Assembly (NCBI GenBank): GCA_964535125.1
Contig: CAZHSN010000213.1
Coordinates: 1-5,632, forward strand
Source of the DNA: CAZHSN01 sp964535125
GTDB taxonomy: Bacteria; Armatimonadota; HRBIN16
Length of the DNA stretch: 5,632 bases
Direction of reading: 5' to 3'
The notes beneath the pieces were generated by a model, which did not search any database, was not told where the DNA came from, and saw only the letters and a program-made list of their open reading frames with translations. Within the stretch, counting starts at the first letter, position 1; every line of letters starts with the position of its first letter. Positions 1 through 5,423 of this stretch are shown here, piece by piece. The position numbers and the translations under genes are program-made.

Positions 1-777
1 ACGTTCTGCCTGAGCCAACGCCAACAATTCGGAGAGTGACGGAACGGCTGCCGTTCGATCCGGCCGCAGGTCCACGATCTGGAATCCGGGATCCGGCGTC
101 ACTCCCATCACGATCTGGAGGTCGATCAAACTGGTCTGTATGGATGCCTGTGTGGCGATCAGCGCGACATCGGCACTGGCCAGTTGGGCTTCGACTGGAA
201 GGACATCGGCCGCCGCAGAGAGTCCTTGTTCGGCGCGCGCCTGCACTTCTTCGCGCAGACGCGCGATGTACCGTCTGCTGCTGGACGCGACAGCATGCAG
301 ATCACGCGCCCGCAGTGCTTCCAGATAGGCCCGGGTGGTTTCCAGCTGCACGGTGTGCTCCGTACGCATGCTGTCAGCCATGGTCTGCTGTTCCTGATGA
401 CGAGCCTGTTGCACACCGGCTTCGCGGATGCCTCCATCATACAGGGTATGCTCCACTGCCAGCGTCACGCCGGTGTCGTTGCTCCGGGCGCCGGCGCGCT
501 GCGTGTCGTTCATCAGGGCATACTGTGCTGTCAGGCGGGGCAGATATCCATTCATTGCCGCCTGACGTCGGATCCGCGCCGTCTGTGTTCCATTCCGAGC
601 CAGCCGCACATCGGGGTTGTGTTTCATGGCCTGCTCAATGCACTGGGGCAGGTTGAGCGGTTCCGACAGCGCGTGGTCGGCAATGGTGACGCTCAACAGC
701 ACGGTTGCGATCCAGGTTACGATGGCAGGGGTTCGCCTCCGTTGACGCAGCGGCGTGGTGTGAAGTCTATGTTTCAT
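1..777 (-). CDS. TolC-family outer-membrane efflux protein, N-terminal part (runs off left edge)
   Basis: This frame is open from an ATG at 777 to the window edge, giving 259 residues with no stop, so the C-terminal part lies outside. TolC-family proteins form trimeric outer-membrane channels with periplasmic alpha-helical barrels, serving RND, ABC or MFS exporters. Residues 1-38 are a basic, hydrophobic secretion signal (IVTWIATVLLSVTIA). Residues 40-60 (PLNLPQCIEQAMKHNPDVRLA) match the family's opening 'L.L..ai..Al..NP.l..a'. TLYDGGIREAGVQQAR at 111-126 is the typical 'lfdGG.r.a.v..A' segment, followed by long Ala/Gln-rich helices to VEAQLASADV and LQIVMGV near 195-226. AGAAGG at 785-790, 7 nt from the ATG, fixes the start. 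It lies 79 bp downstream of the Spy-like gene and is probably cotranscribed. No transporter or membrane-fusion partner is visible; it could lie further left. The exported substrate cannot be told. Confidence 0.9.
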   Translation of the reverse strand, partial: MKHRLHTTPLRQRRRTPAIVTWIATVLLSVTIADHALSEPLNLPQCIEQAMKHNPDVRLARNGTQTARIRRQAAMNGYLPRLTAQYALMNDTQRAGARSNDTGVTLAVEHTLYDGGIREAGVQQARHQEQQTMADSMRTEHTVQLETTRAYLEALRARDLHAVASSSRRYIARLREEVQARAEQGLSAAADVLPVEAQLASADVALIATQASIQTSLIDLQIVMGVTPDPGFQIVDLRPDRTAAVPSLSELLALAQAER

Positions 778-810
778 AGGATTACCTTCTTGACGATGGT
801 GTCGGTGTAT

Positions 811-840
811 GGCCGAGGCGCCTTTGTCGGCGCCCCGGCT
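811..840 (-). promoter_or_regulatory. GC-rich hairpin between the Spy-like and tolC-like genes
   Basis: Read on the minus strand, GCCGGGGCGCC (839 to 829) pairs with GGCGCCTCGGC (822 to 812) around the loop GACAAA. That makes an 11-bp stem with ten Watson-Crick pairs and one G-U pair. It begins 17 nt after the stop of the Spy-like gene and ends 34 nt before the tolC-like ATG. No T-run follows on the minus strand (the next bases are CATACACCGACACC), so it is not a canonical intrinsic terminator. It may attenuate transcription, protect the 3' end of the upstream cistron, or mark a processing site. The structure is seen directly; its role is inferred. Confidence 0.55.
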
Positions 841-856
841 GCGGATATCAGCAGGG

Positions 857-1426
857 TCAATGGGATGGAGGCGGGCCAAACGGCTGCCCTTCCATAGGGG
901 GGCCGTCCGGACGCTGCGGACCACCAGGCCCGCCGGGTCCGCCGGGACGCGGAGCGGACATCCGCTGGAGTGCGACGAGTTGTTCGGAGTTAAGAATGGA
1001 GCGCACCTGTATCCAGATGTCCAGTCCTGCAGCGGAGAGTGCCGTATCGGCTTTTTGCGCCGAAGCCGCCAACTCCTTAAGCTTGGGCGTGTCGATATCG
1101 GGGTTGACCAGCGCATCGCGCAGTGCCTGAACCGCCTTGGCGGCCGACTGGCGCAGCGTCTGCAGTTTCTGGTTGGACGCCTTCATGATCTCCTCGAGTT
1201 TGCCTGCCTGTGTATCGGTCAATTCCACTACCTCAGCCAGCCGTTCCAGCACTTGCGGCGCCGGCGGCGTCAACACGCTCGACAGTGTCGCCGCCATTGC
1301 CGGATTGGGGCGTCCCGGCTGCCCATCCGGTCCGCCAGGACCTGCAGGGCGCTGTGCTTGCGCACTGGTCACCACGGCGCAGGCGATGAGCGCTGTCGCC
1401 GCCATCCATGTGCTCAGTGTGTTCAT
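857..1426 (-). CDS. Spy/CpxP-like LTxxQ-family periplasmic protein
   Basis: A protein of 189 residues with a clear Sec signal peptide, MNTLSTWMAATALIACAVVTSAQA, and likely cleavage after residue 24. The mature part is a charged helical domain (about 45-156) with two LTxxQ-type motifs: LTDTQ at 69-73 and the variant LNSEQ at 145-149, each opening a predicted helix. This is the layout of Spy, CpxP and ZraP-like proteins, which are periplasmic ATP-independent chaperones, metal-binding proteins or feedback regulators of sensor kinases. The helical core is flanked by low-complexity Pro/Gly segments at 26-42 and 158-188, the latter holding PGGPGGPGGP; these are not part of classical Spy. The ATG at 1426 is chosen over an upstream in-frame ATG at 1513 because it puts the signal peptide at the N-terminus and has GGGAGG at 1433-1438, 6 nt away. 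It diverges from the two-component operon, as cpxP does from cpxRA. Whether it acts as chaperone or kinase inhibitor is inference. Confidence 0.85.
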   Translation of the reverse strand: MNTLSTWMAATALIACAVVTSAQAQRPAGPGGPDGQPGRPNPAMAATLSSVLTPPAPQVLERLAEVVELTDTQAGKLEEIMKASNQKLQTLRQSAAKAVQALRDALVNPDIDTPKLKELAASAQKADTALSAAGLDIWIQVRSILNSEQLVALQRMSAPRPGGPGGPGGPQRPDGPPMEGQPFGPPPSH

Positions 1427-1437
1427 TGTGTGCCTCC

Positions 1438-1454
1438 CTGTCCGGTGTGGACAG
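1438..1454 (-). promoter_or_regulatory. Small hairpin touching the ribosome site of the Spy-like gene
   Basis: CTGTCC and GGACAG form a perfect 6-bp inverted repeat around a 5-nt loop. On the minus-strand transcript the stem ends at the first base of the GGGAGG Shine-Dalgarno (1433-1438), 11 nt before the ATG. It could modulate ribosome access, or it could be a protein-binding dyad. The repeat is seen directly; the function is not established. Confidence 0.35.
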
Positions 1455-1498
1455 CTTATTAGACCTCGGGCCTCAGGCGGTAGACGATGGTTTTTGTC

Positions 1499-1540
1499 AC
1501 ATGCACATCGCATGACTGTTTACGTTTGATTGCACACGAC
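1499..1540. promoter_or_regulatory. Candidate operator region in the divergent intergenic space
   Basis: The 190-bp space between the Spy-like gene and the response regulator (1427-1616) holds a dyad, CATGC-ACATC-GCATG, at 1500-1514. A GTTTAC/GTTTGA near-tandem 6-mer follows at 1518-1529, and TGCACA is directly repeated at 1502-1507 and 1531-1536. OmpR-family regulators usually bind direct repeats close to the promoters they control, and autoregulation from a divergent region is common, so this is the likeliest place for the regulator to bind. The repeats are short and could be chance. No exact CpxR box (GTAAA-N5-GTAAA) is present; the minus strand has only one GTAAA. No convincing promoter for the minus-strand gene was recognised. 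Confidence 0.35.
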
Positions 1541-1569
1541 TGGAGCCGGCGGGACGGACTATGCGGGTG

Positions 1570-1578
1570 TGGTATACA
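1570..1578 (+). promoter_or_regulatory. Candidate extended -10 promoter of the two-component operon
   Basis: TGGTATACA fits the extended -10 pattern TGnTATAnT except for the last base. Transcription would start near 1585, leaving a leader of about 32 nt before the ATG at 1617. No good -35 hexamer lies 16-18 bp upstream; extended -10 promoters and activator-dependent promoters often lack one. This is a pattern match only. Confidence 0.4.
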
Positions 1579-1616
1579 GACATCAGACGGGTGGATCCCG
1601 GCGGGGGTGGCGACAG

Positions 1617-2300
1617 ATGACCTGCATTTTGATCGTTGATGACGATGTCAACCTGGTGGAGGGGTTACGTTGGTATTTGGAGGCGGAGCAGTACCGCGTC
1701 CTGACCGCATCGGACGGCCTGAGCGCACTGAACGTGTTCCGCGCGGAGCAACCCGATTTGGTGATCCTGGATATCATGATGCCCGGTCTGGACGGGATGC
1801 ACGTTTGTGAGACCATCAGCGCCGAGTCAGATGCCATGATCCTCATGCTGTCCGCTCGCGATGGAGACATCGACAAGGTGCGAGCGTTGACCATTGGCGC
1901 GGACGACTATGTGACCAAACCCTTCCATGTATCGGAACTGGTGGCGCGCATTCAGGCGCTGTTACGGCGCAGGCGACGCAGCGTGGCTCCGCCGCCCTCC
2001 TGGCGCTGGCGTAATCTGAGCGTGTCTCGCGAGGAACATCGGGCACGAGTGGATGGAGCCGAGGTGGACTTGAGCGCGATGGAGTTTGTGCTGTTGACAA
2101 CACTGATGGAATCCCCGCAGACGGTGTTGTCACGCGAACAACTGGTGCAGGCTGTCTGGGGTGACGACTTTGTGGGTGAGCTGCGTCTGGTAGACAATCT
2201 GGTGTTTCGGTTGCGCGACAAGTTGAGTACGGCGGGGTGTGCGGACTTCCCGATCGTTACCGTCAGGGGGGTGGGGTATGCATTCCGGCCGGAAGGGTAG
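1617..2300 (+). CDS. OmpR/PhoB-family DNA-binding response regulator
   Basis: A protein of 227 residues, the usual length for this family. The N-terminal receiver domain (about 2-117) has the acidic cluster D8-D10, the phosphoacceptor D52 in LVILDIMMPG, the switch Ser S79 in LMLSA, and the conserved Y98 and K101 in GADDYVTKPF. An Arg-rich linker (117-121) leads to a C-terminal winged-helix domain (about 127-225). It shows LSAMEFVLLTTLMESPQTVLSREQL, an altered recognition helix with VDNLVFRLRDKL, and the closing wing IVTVRGVGYAF. It is a cytoplasmic transcription factor activated by phosphotransfer from the kinase encoded next. A longer in-frame start at 1530 adds 29 residues that do not belong to the fold. 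The ATG at 1617 begins exactly at the receiver's first strand and has a G-rich site (GGGGGTGG, 1603-1610) upstream. All catalytic residues are present. Likely targets are its own operon and the divergent Spy-like/tolC-like unit, by inference from position. Confidence 0.96.
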   Translation: MTCILIVDDDVNLVEGLRWYLEAEQYRVLTASDGLSALNVFRAEQPDLVILDIMMPGLDGMHVCETISAESDAMILMLSARDGDIDKVRALTIGADDYVTKPFHVSELVARIQALLRRRRRSVAPPPSWRWRNLSVSREEHRARVDGAEVDLSAMEFVLLTTLMESPQTVLSREQLVQAVWGDDFVGELRLVDNLVFRLRDKLSTAGCADFPIVTVRGVGYAFRPEG

Positions 2301-3516
2301 TGTGCGGACAAGCCTGAGCGCAGCCATATTCGTCACGGTGGTGCTTACCTGGATCATCAGCGGCGGTGTGGCCAACTACATCGGGTATATGAACATGCTG
2401 TCGTTGCGTAACCAGATGGCGCTGCCTGGCGGTCACCGCATGCCGGCGCGCGAACCTCGGTTCGGCGTGCTTGAGTTTCTGACCGGTAGGCCGCCGTTAC
2501 CCCCTCCGGTTCCACCGCAGGATACCGACGGCGCCTCCCGCGGTCCTCAACCGCAAGAAGACGTACCGCCGTGGATCTGGCGCGACTTGGCATTGCGGCT
2601 GACCGTTGCGTTTGCGGCGGCAGGCCTGGCCGGGGTGACGCTGGCCCGATGGTTTACCCGTCCGTTGGCTGCGCTGGCATCCGGCGCAGGCGCCTATCAA
2701 GCGGGGGTGTTTGAGTACCGCATCCCGGCATGCGGTCATGATGAGTTCGCTGCAGTCGCTCAGGCCATGAACGATATGGCTGCACAGGTCTCCGGGCATA
2801 TCCGCCGCCTGGAGGACGAAGCGCAACGAAGGCGGCAGTTTCTAGCCGACATGGCGCATGAGTTGCGAAGCCCGGTGACAACCCTGTGCACGATGGCGGG
2901 AGCGTTGCGGGATGGTGTCGCGGATGATCCCGACCGCCGGGCGTATGCCATTGCCGCTATCTACGATACGGCGCAGCGCCTCAGCCGGTTGGTGCAGGAT
3001 TTGATGGAACTGGCGCAGCTGGATCACACGGAGTTACCGCTAAAGCGCAGACCGACCGACCTGCGTACGCTGGTCCGCAAGGTTCTCGAAGCTCACCGCG
3101 ACGCCGCACATCGGCAAGGCGTGACACTGGAATCCGCACAGGATGGTCCGCCGGTATGGGCGCATGTCGATGCAGATCGTTTAACGCAAGTTATCGACAA
3201 TGTGATCGGTAACGCGGTCGCCTACGCGGGAGAGGGAGCCCGGGTGCATGTTCTGATCGACGCCGGCGACCCCATACGGATCTGTATCATCGATACAGGG
3301 CGAGGCATCAGTGCGGAGCATCTGCCGCACGTGCTGGATCCGTTCTACCGTGCCGATCCGGCCCGGTCTCCGCATGATGGTCATTCCGGGCTGGGCTTAA
3401 GTATCGCCAGTCGGCTGGTGAAAGCGCACGGCGGCGCGTTGTCTGTGCACAGCGTTCCGGGCGAGGGGGTCACCGTGGAGATTACAATACCCAAGGATGA
3501 GGATGCGCTCCGATGA
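2278..3516 (+). CDS. Membrane sensor histidine kinase, HAMP-HisKA-HATPase (BaeS/CpxA-like architecture)
   Basis: A protein of 412 residues, partner of the preceding regulator. TM1 spans about 13-37. A short periplasmic loop of about 65 residues (38-102) includes a proline-rich run, RPPLPPPVPP, at 71-80. TM2 is at 104-123 and a HAMP linker at 124-178 (RPLAALASGAGAYQAGVFEYRI...DEFAAV in two stretches). In the HisKA dimerisation helix the phosphorylated H194 sits in DMAHELRSPVTT. The ATPase domain has an N-box with N308 and N312 (VIDNVIGNAVAYA), the G1 box DTGRGIS at 339-345, the F-box DPFYRAD at 354-360 and the G2 box GHSGLGLS at 368-375. All residues needed for autophosphorylation are present. 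The ATG at 2278 overlaps the regulator by 23 bp behind a G-rich site. A GTG at 2302 with GGAAGG 5 nt upstream (2291-2296) is an equally reasonable start that removes 8 residues. The signal sensed is unknown. Confidence 0.95.
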   Translation: MHSGRKGSVRTSLSAAIFVTVVLTWIISGGVANYIGYMNMLSLRNQMALPGGHRMPAREPRFGVLEFLTGRPPLPPPVPPQDTDGASRGPQPQEDVPPWIWRDLALRLTVAFAAAGLAGVTLARWFTRPLAALASGAGAYQAGVFEYRIPACGHDEFAAVAQAMNDMAAQVSGHIRRLEDEAQRRRQFLADMAHELRSPVTTLCTMAGALRDGVADDPDRRAYAIAAIYDTAQRLSRLVQDLMELAQLDHTELPLKRRPTDLRTLVRKVLEAHRDAAHRQGVTLESAQDGPPVWAHVDADRLTQVIDNVIGNAVAYAGEGARVHVLIDAGDPIRICIIDTGRGISAEHLPHVLDPFYRADPARSPHDGHSGLGLSIASRLVKAHGGALSVHSVPGEGVTVEITIPKDEDALR

Positions 3517-4331
3517 GGCGGTGGACACGTATGGCGTTTTGGGTGGTTGCTACAATAGTCCTGCTGTTATTGGTCGGGTGGCTGGGTCTGCGTGTACCGC
3601 CTCGCCCGTTTAGCCCTGTTCAGAGCAAGGCAGACCGTCTGTCCGTGCATGCCGTTCCAGGCAGCCTGCCAGAACCTGTGGAACGATATGCGCGGTCTGT
3701 TTATGGCGATCAGATTCCAATGATCACGTCTGCGGTCATCAGCGGGCGTGCGTTGCTGCGCCTGGGTGGTATCACCTTCCCAGCGCGTTTTCGTTTCGTT
3801 CATCAGGCTGGTGTTGCGTATCGCCACTACATCGAAGTCACCTGGTTTGGCATTCCAGTCATGCGTGTCAATGAGTATTATCTGGATGCGCACGCACGTC
3901 TGGAATTGCCGTTCGGCGTTCAGGAAGGACCGGAGGTCGATCAAGGCGCTCGGTTGGCGCTATGGGCCGAGGCGATCTGGTTTCCATCGGTGTGGCTGCT
4001 CCATCCTGATGTGAGGTGGCAGGCGGTGGATGATCAGACCGCTGTGTTGTTGACTCCACGAAGTTCGGGACATGATGCGTTCATAGTCCGCTTCGATCCC
4101 CGGGATGGAAGACTGACGATGCTGGAGTCAATGCGGTATAAAGCCGGACACTCGCATCAGACACTGTGGATCAACGAGGCAGGACCGGTTCGGGTGATAA
4201 ACGGCCATCGCGTTCCGCACACCGGGGCGGTGACGTGGATGGATGAGATGCGCCCATGGGCTGTGTTCACCGTGGAGTCTGTGGTCTATAATGCCGACGT
4301 CCAGGCGTACCTGCGCCAACGAGGCCCCTGA
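3513..4331 (+). CDS. Membrane-anchored uncharacterised protein, resembles DUF6544/DUF6920-type proteins
   Basis: A protein of 272 residues whose function I do not know. Residues 1-6 are basic and about 8-26 (FWVVATIVLLLLVGWLGL) form one membrane anchor; the rest is probably periplasmic. From memory, the pattern LPEPVERYARSV (52-63), a beta-rich stretch ending in NEYYLDAHARLELPFG, then WAEAIWFPSVWL (151-162), VRWQAVDDQTAVL (167-179), a GRLTMLESMRY segment (199-209), and PHTGAVTWMDEMRPWAVF (235-252) resembles uncharacterised families such as DUF6544 or DUF6920, whose members share 'lP..VqRY' and 'WFPta'. This assignment was not checked. The start ATG overlaps the kinase stop as ATGA, with GAGG at 3499-3502, so it is translationally coupled to the kinase. 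It is the last gene of the operon. It could be an accessory signal-input or lipid/envelope protein regulated with the system; that is inference from position only. Confidence 0.85.
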   Translation: MRRWTRMAFWVVATIVLLLLVGWLGLRVPPRPFSPVQSKADRLSVHAVPGSLPEPVERYARSVYGDQIPMITSAVISGRALLRLGGITFPARFRFVHQAGVAYRHYIEVTWFGIPVMRVNEYYLDAHARLELPFGVQEGPEVDQGARLALWAEAIWFPSVWLLHPDVRWQAVDDQTAVLLTPRSSGHDAFIVRFDPRDGRLTMLESMRYKAGHSHQTLWINEAGPVRVINGHRVPHTGAVTWMDEMRPWAVFTVESVVYNADVQAYLRQRGP

Positions 4332-5327
4332 TTACTCTGCGAACGTTTCAAGCGGGCGACGCGGGGAGTGCGGCATTGGCTCAGCATATCCCAGTCGCAG
4401 CAATAACAACGGAACGTTCTCCGGTTGGCCGATCGCGGTGGCCAATTTGGCTCGCATCGCGGTGTCCTCACACGGCATGTTCATGTGTGCATGAGCTATG
4501 CCCAACGTAGTGGCTTTCAACGCGAAGCGTTCAAAGCCCATGCCCAGGCGCACCCAATGTGTCCGGTCATGGTGGGCTGCAGTGAACACGGCCATCGCGG
4601 AGGCGCTTCGCGCCATGCGTACCATACGCGCCGGTTCTGTCTTTGCGGTCGCAAACCGTTGCATGATCCATTCGCCCAGCTTTCGCGGAACGTTGGGCAA
4701 CCCCATCGCCTGAGCGACCAGACCGTCATGATGGCTCAGCACTTCCTTACGGCTGAACCGGATCCACCGGACCAACTCCTCGCGGAATGCTGCGTCGGAG
4801 AACTGGTTGCGCGTCGCCTCTTCGATTACCGGTAGAAGCGGCTCCATAGTCTGGGGATCTGTCAGTAAGATGGCCTGGATGCCGTCCGGCATGGGTACAC
4901 ACTGAAGTTGCTGCAGATCAGACTCCGATAAGGGACGCCTGTCATATTGTTTTCGGTTCGTCTGCCTGCGCGGGATCGCCTCAAACAGCGAGGGATCGGT
5001 GCTGGACTGCAGATCCGGGTTGTGGGTCAGCTTGGTTTGTATACACCCTTCGGGTTCAGCGGTCGGAAAGAACGAGACGGATGTTGTGTATCCGAGGTGT
5101 TGTGCCGCAATGCACAGATTTTCAACCGCACAGCCCAGGCTGATATATAGCGCGTGATCGTCGGCGTCGACTACAGGCAGACGGCGCGACCAGTCGGGGA
5201 GTATGCGGATCGTATCGTCAACATAGCGTATATGCCATGGCTGCGTATTGTGGCCTGACGGAGCCAACCCGGCCATACGGACCATCTCCATCAGGTGTTC
5301 TTTCGGGATCGCATGTGTGGCGGCCAT
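4332..5327 (-). CDS. Acg-family (Rv2032-like) nitroreductase-fold FMN-binding protein
   Basis: A protein of 331 residues, the length of the Acg family, in which two nitroreductase-like halves are fused in one chain. Visible landmarks are LAPSGHNTQPWHI at 21-33 (the FMN-site motif at the N-terminus), DADDHALYISLGCAVENL at 54-71, the Arg-rich RRQTNRKQYDRRPL at 120-133, and near the C-terminus LLRLGYAEPMPHSPRRPL at 309-325. No signal peptide is seen, so it is presumably cytoplasmic. Classical nitroreductases reduce nitro compounds or quinones with NAD(P)H. The mycobacterial Acg protein binds FMN but has been reported as poorly active, suggesting flavin storage, so catalysis should not be assumed here. 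The ATG at 5327 is preferred over one at 5351 because AGGAG (5335-5339) lies 7 nt upstream. Its stop codon directly abuts that of the convergent membrane protein gene. It diverges from the GNAT gene. Confidence 0.9.
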   Translation of the reverse strand: MAATHAIPKEHLMEMVRMAGLAPSGHNTQPWHIRYVDDTIRILPDWSRRLPVVDADDHALYISLGCAVENLCIAAQHLGYTTSVSFFPTAEPEGCIQTKLTHNPDLQSSTDPSLFEAIPRRQTNRKQYDRRPLSESDLQQLQCVPMPDGIQAILLTDPQTMEPLLPVIEEATRNQFSDAAFREELVRWIRFSRKEVLSHHDGLVAQAMGLPNVPRKLGEWIMQRFATAKTEPARMVRMARSASAMAVFTAAHHDRTHWVRLGMGFERFALKATTLGIAHAHMNMPCEDTAMRAKLATAIGQPENVPLLLLRLGYAEPMPHSPRRPLETFAE

Positions 5328-5353
5328 GTAGCGTCTCCTGTCTGGATACACTC

Positions 5354-5366
5354 AATATACTATACG
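5354..5366. promoter_or_regulatory. AT-rich patch with -10-like hexamers in the divergent promoter region
   Basis: This is the only AT-rich patch in the 96-bp space between the Acg-like and GNAT genes. On the plus strand it offers TATACT (5356-5361). On the minus strand it offers TATAGT (5359-5364) and TATATT (5354-5359). No good -35 hexamer is found at standard spacing on either strand. If used, the plus-strand start would fall near 5368, just before the stem-loop, and the minus-strand leader would be short, about 20-30 nt. Only the -10-like pattern is visible. Confidence 0.35.
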
Positions 5367-5369
5367 CGT

Positions 5370-5410
5370 TGCCTGAGGATGCACGCCCTGTACGGCTGTG
5401 CCGTCAGGCA
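5370..5410 (+). promoter_or_regulatory. Extended imperfect stem-loop in the GNAT leader
   Basis: TGCCTGA (5370-5376) is perfectly complementary to TCAGGCA (5404-5410). Inside, GCAC (5381-5384) pairs with GTGC (5398-5401) and GCC (5385-5387) with GGC (5394-5396), leaving a 4x2 internal loop, one bulged T and a 6-nt apical loop, CTGTAC. The fold ends 2 nt before the GGAGG ribosome site (5413-5417). There is no T-run on either side, so it is not an intrinsic terminator. It could be a 5'-stabilising or translation-controlling leader, or a bipartite operator of TGCCTGA half-sites. The pairing is seen; the role is inferred. Confidence 0.45.
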
Positions 5411-5423
5411 GAGGAGGGAACAG

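Noticed and set aside
36..897. Long plus-strand open frames opposite the tolC-like gene (36-656, 184-897)
   Set aside because: Their translations are Arg/Ser/Cys-rich with no recognisable domain and no convincing ribosome site. The minus-strand frame encodes a clear TolC-family protein, so these are antisense shadows of GC-rich coding sequence.
1427..1513. A longer N-terminus for the Spy-like protein starting at 1513
   Set aside because: It would bury the signal peptide behind 29 unrelated residues. The ATG at 1426 has a GGGAGG site at ideal spacing.
809..1529. Plus-strand open frames opposite the Spy-like gene (809-1462, 1137-1529)
   Set aside because: The minus-strand product has a proper signal peptide, LTxxQ motifs and a strong ribosome site. 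The plus-strand products look like complements of Pro/Gly and Ala/Gln codons.
1530..1616. A longer N-terminus for the response regulator starting at 1530
   Set aside because: The extra 29 residues precede the receiver fold, have no family counterpart and overlap the likely promoter and operator.
4425..4835. Plus-strand open frames opposite the Acg-like gene (4425-4835, 4498-4713)
   Set aside because: No domain is recognisable and base composition follows the opposite-strand gene, which carries clear Acg-family motifs over its whole length.
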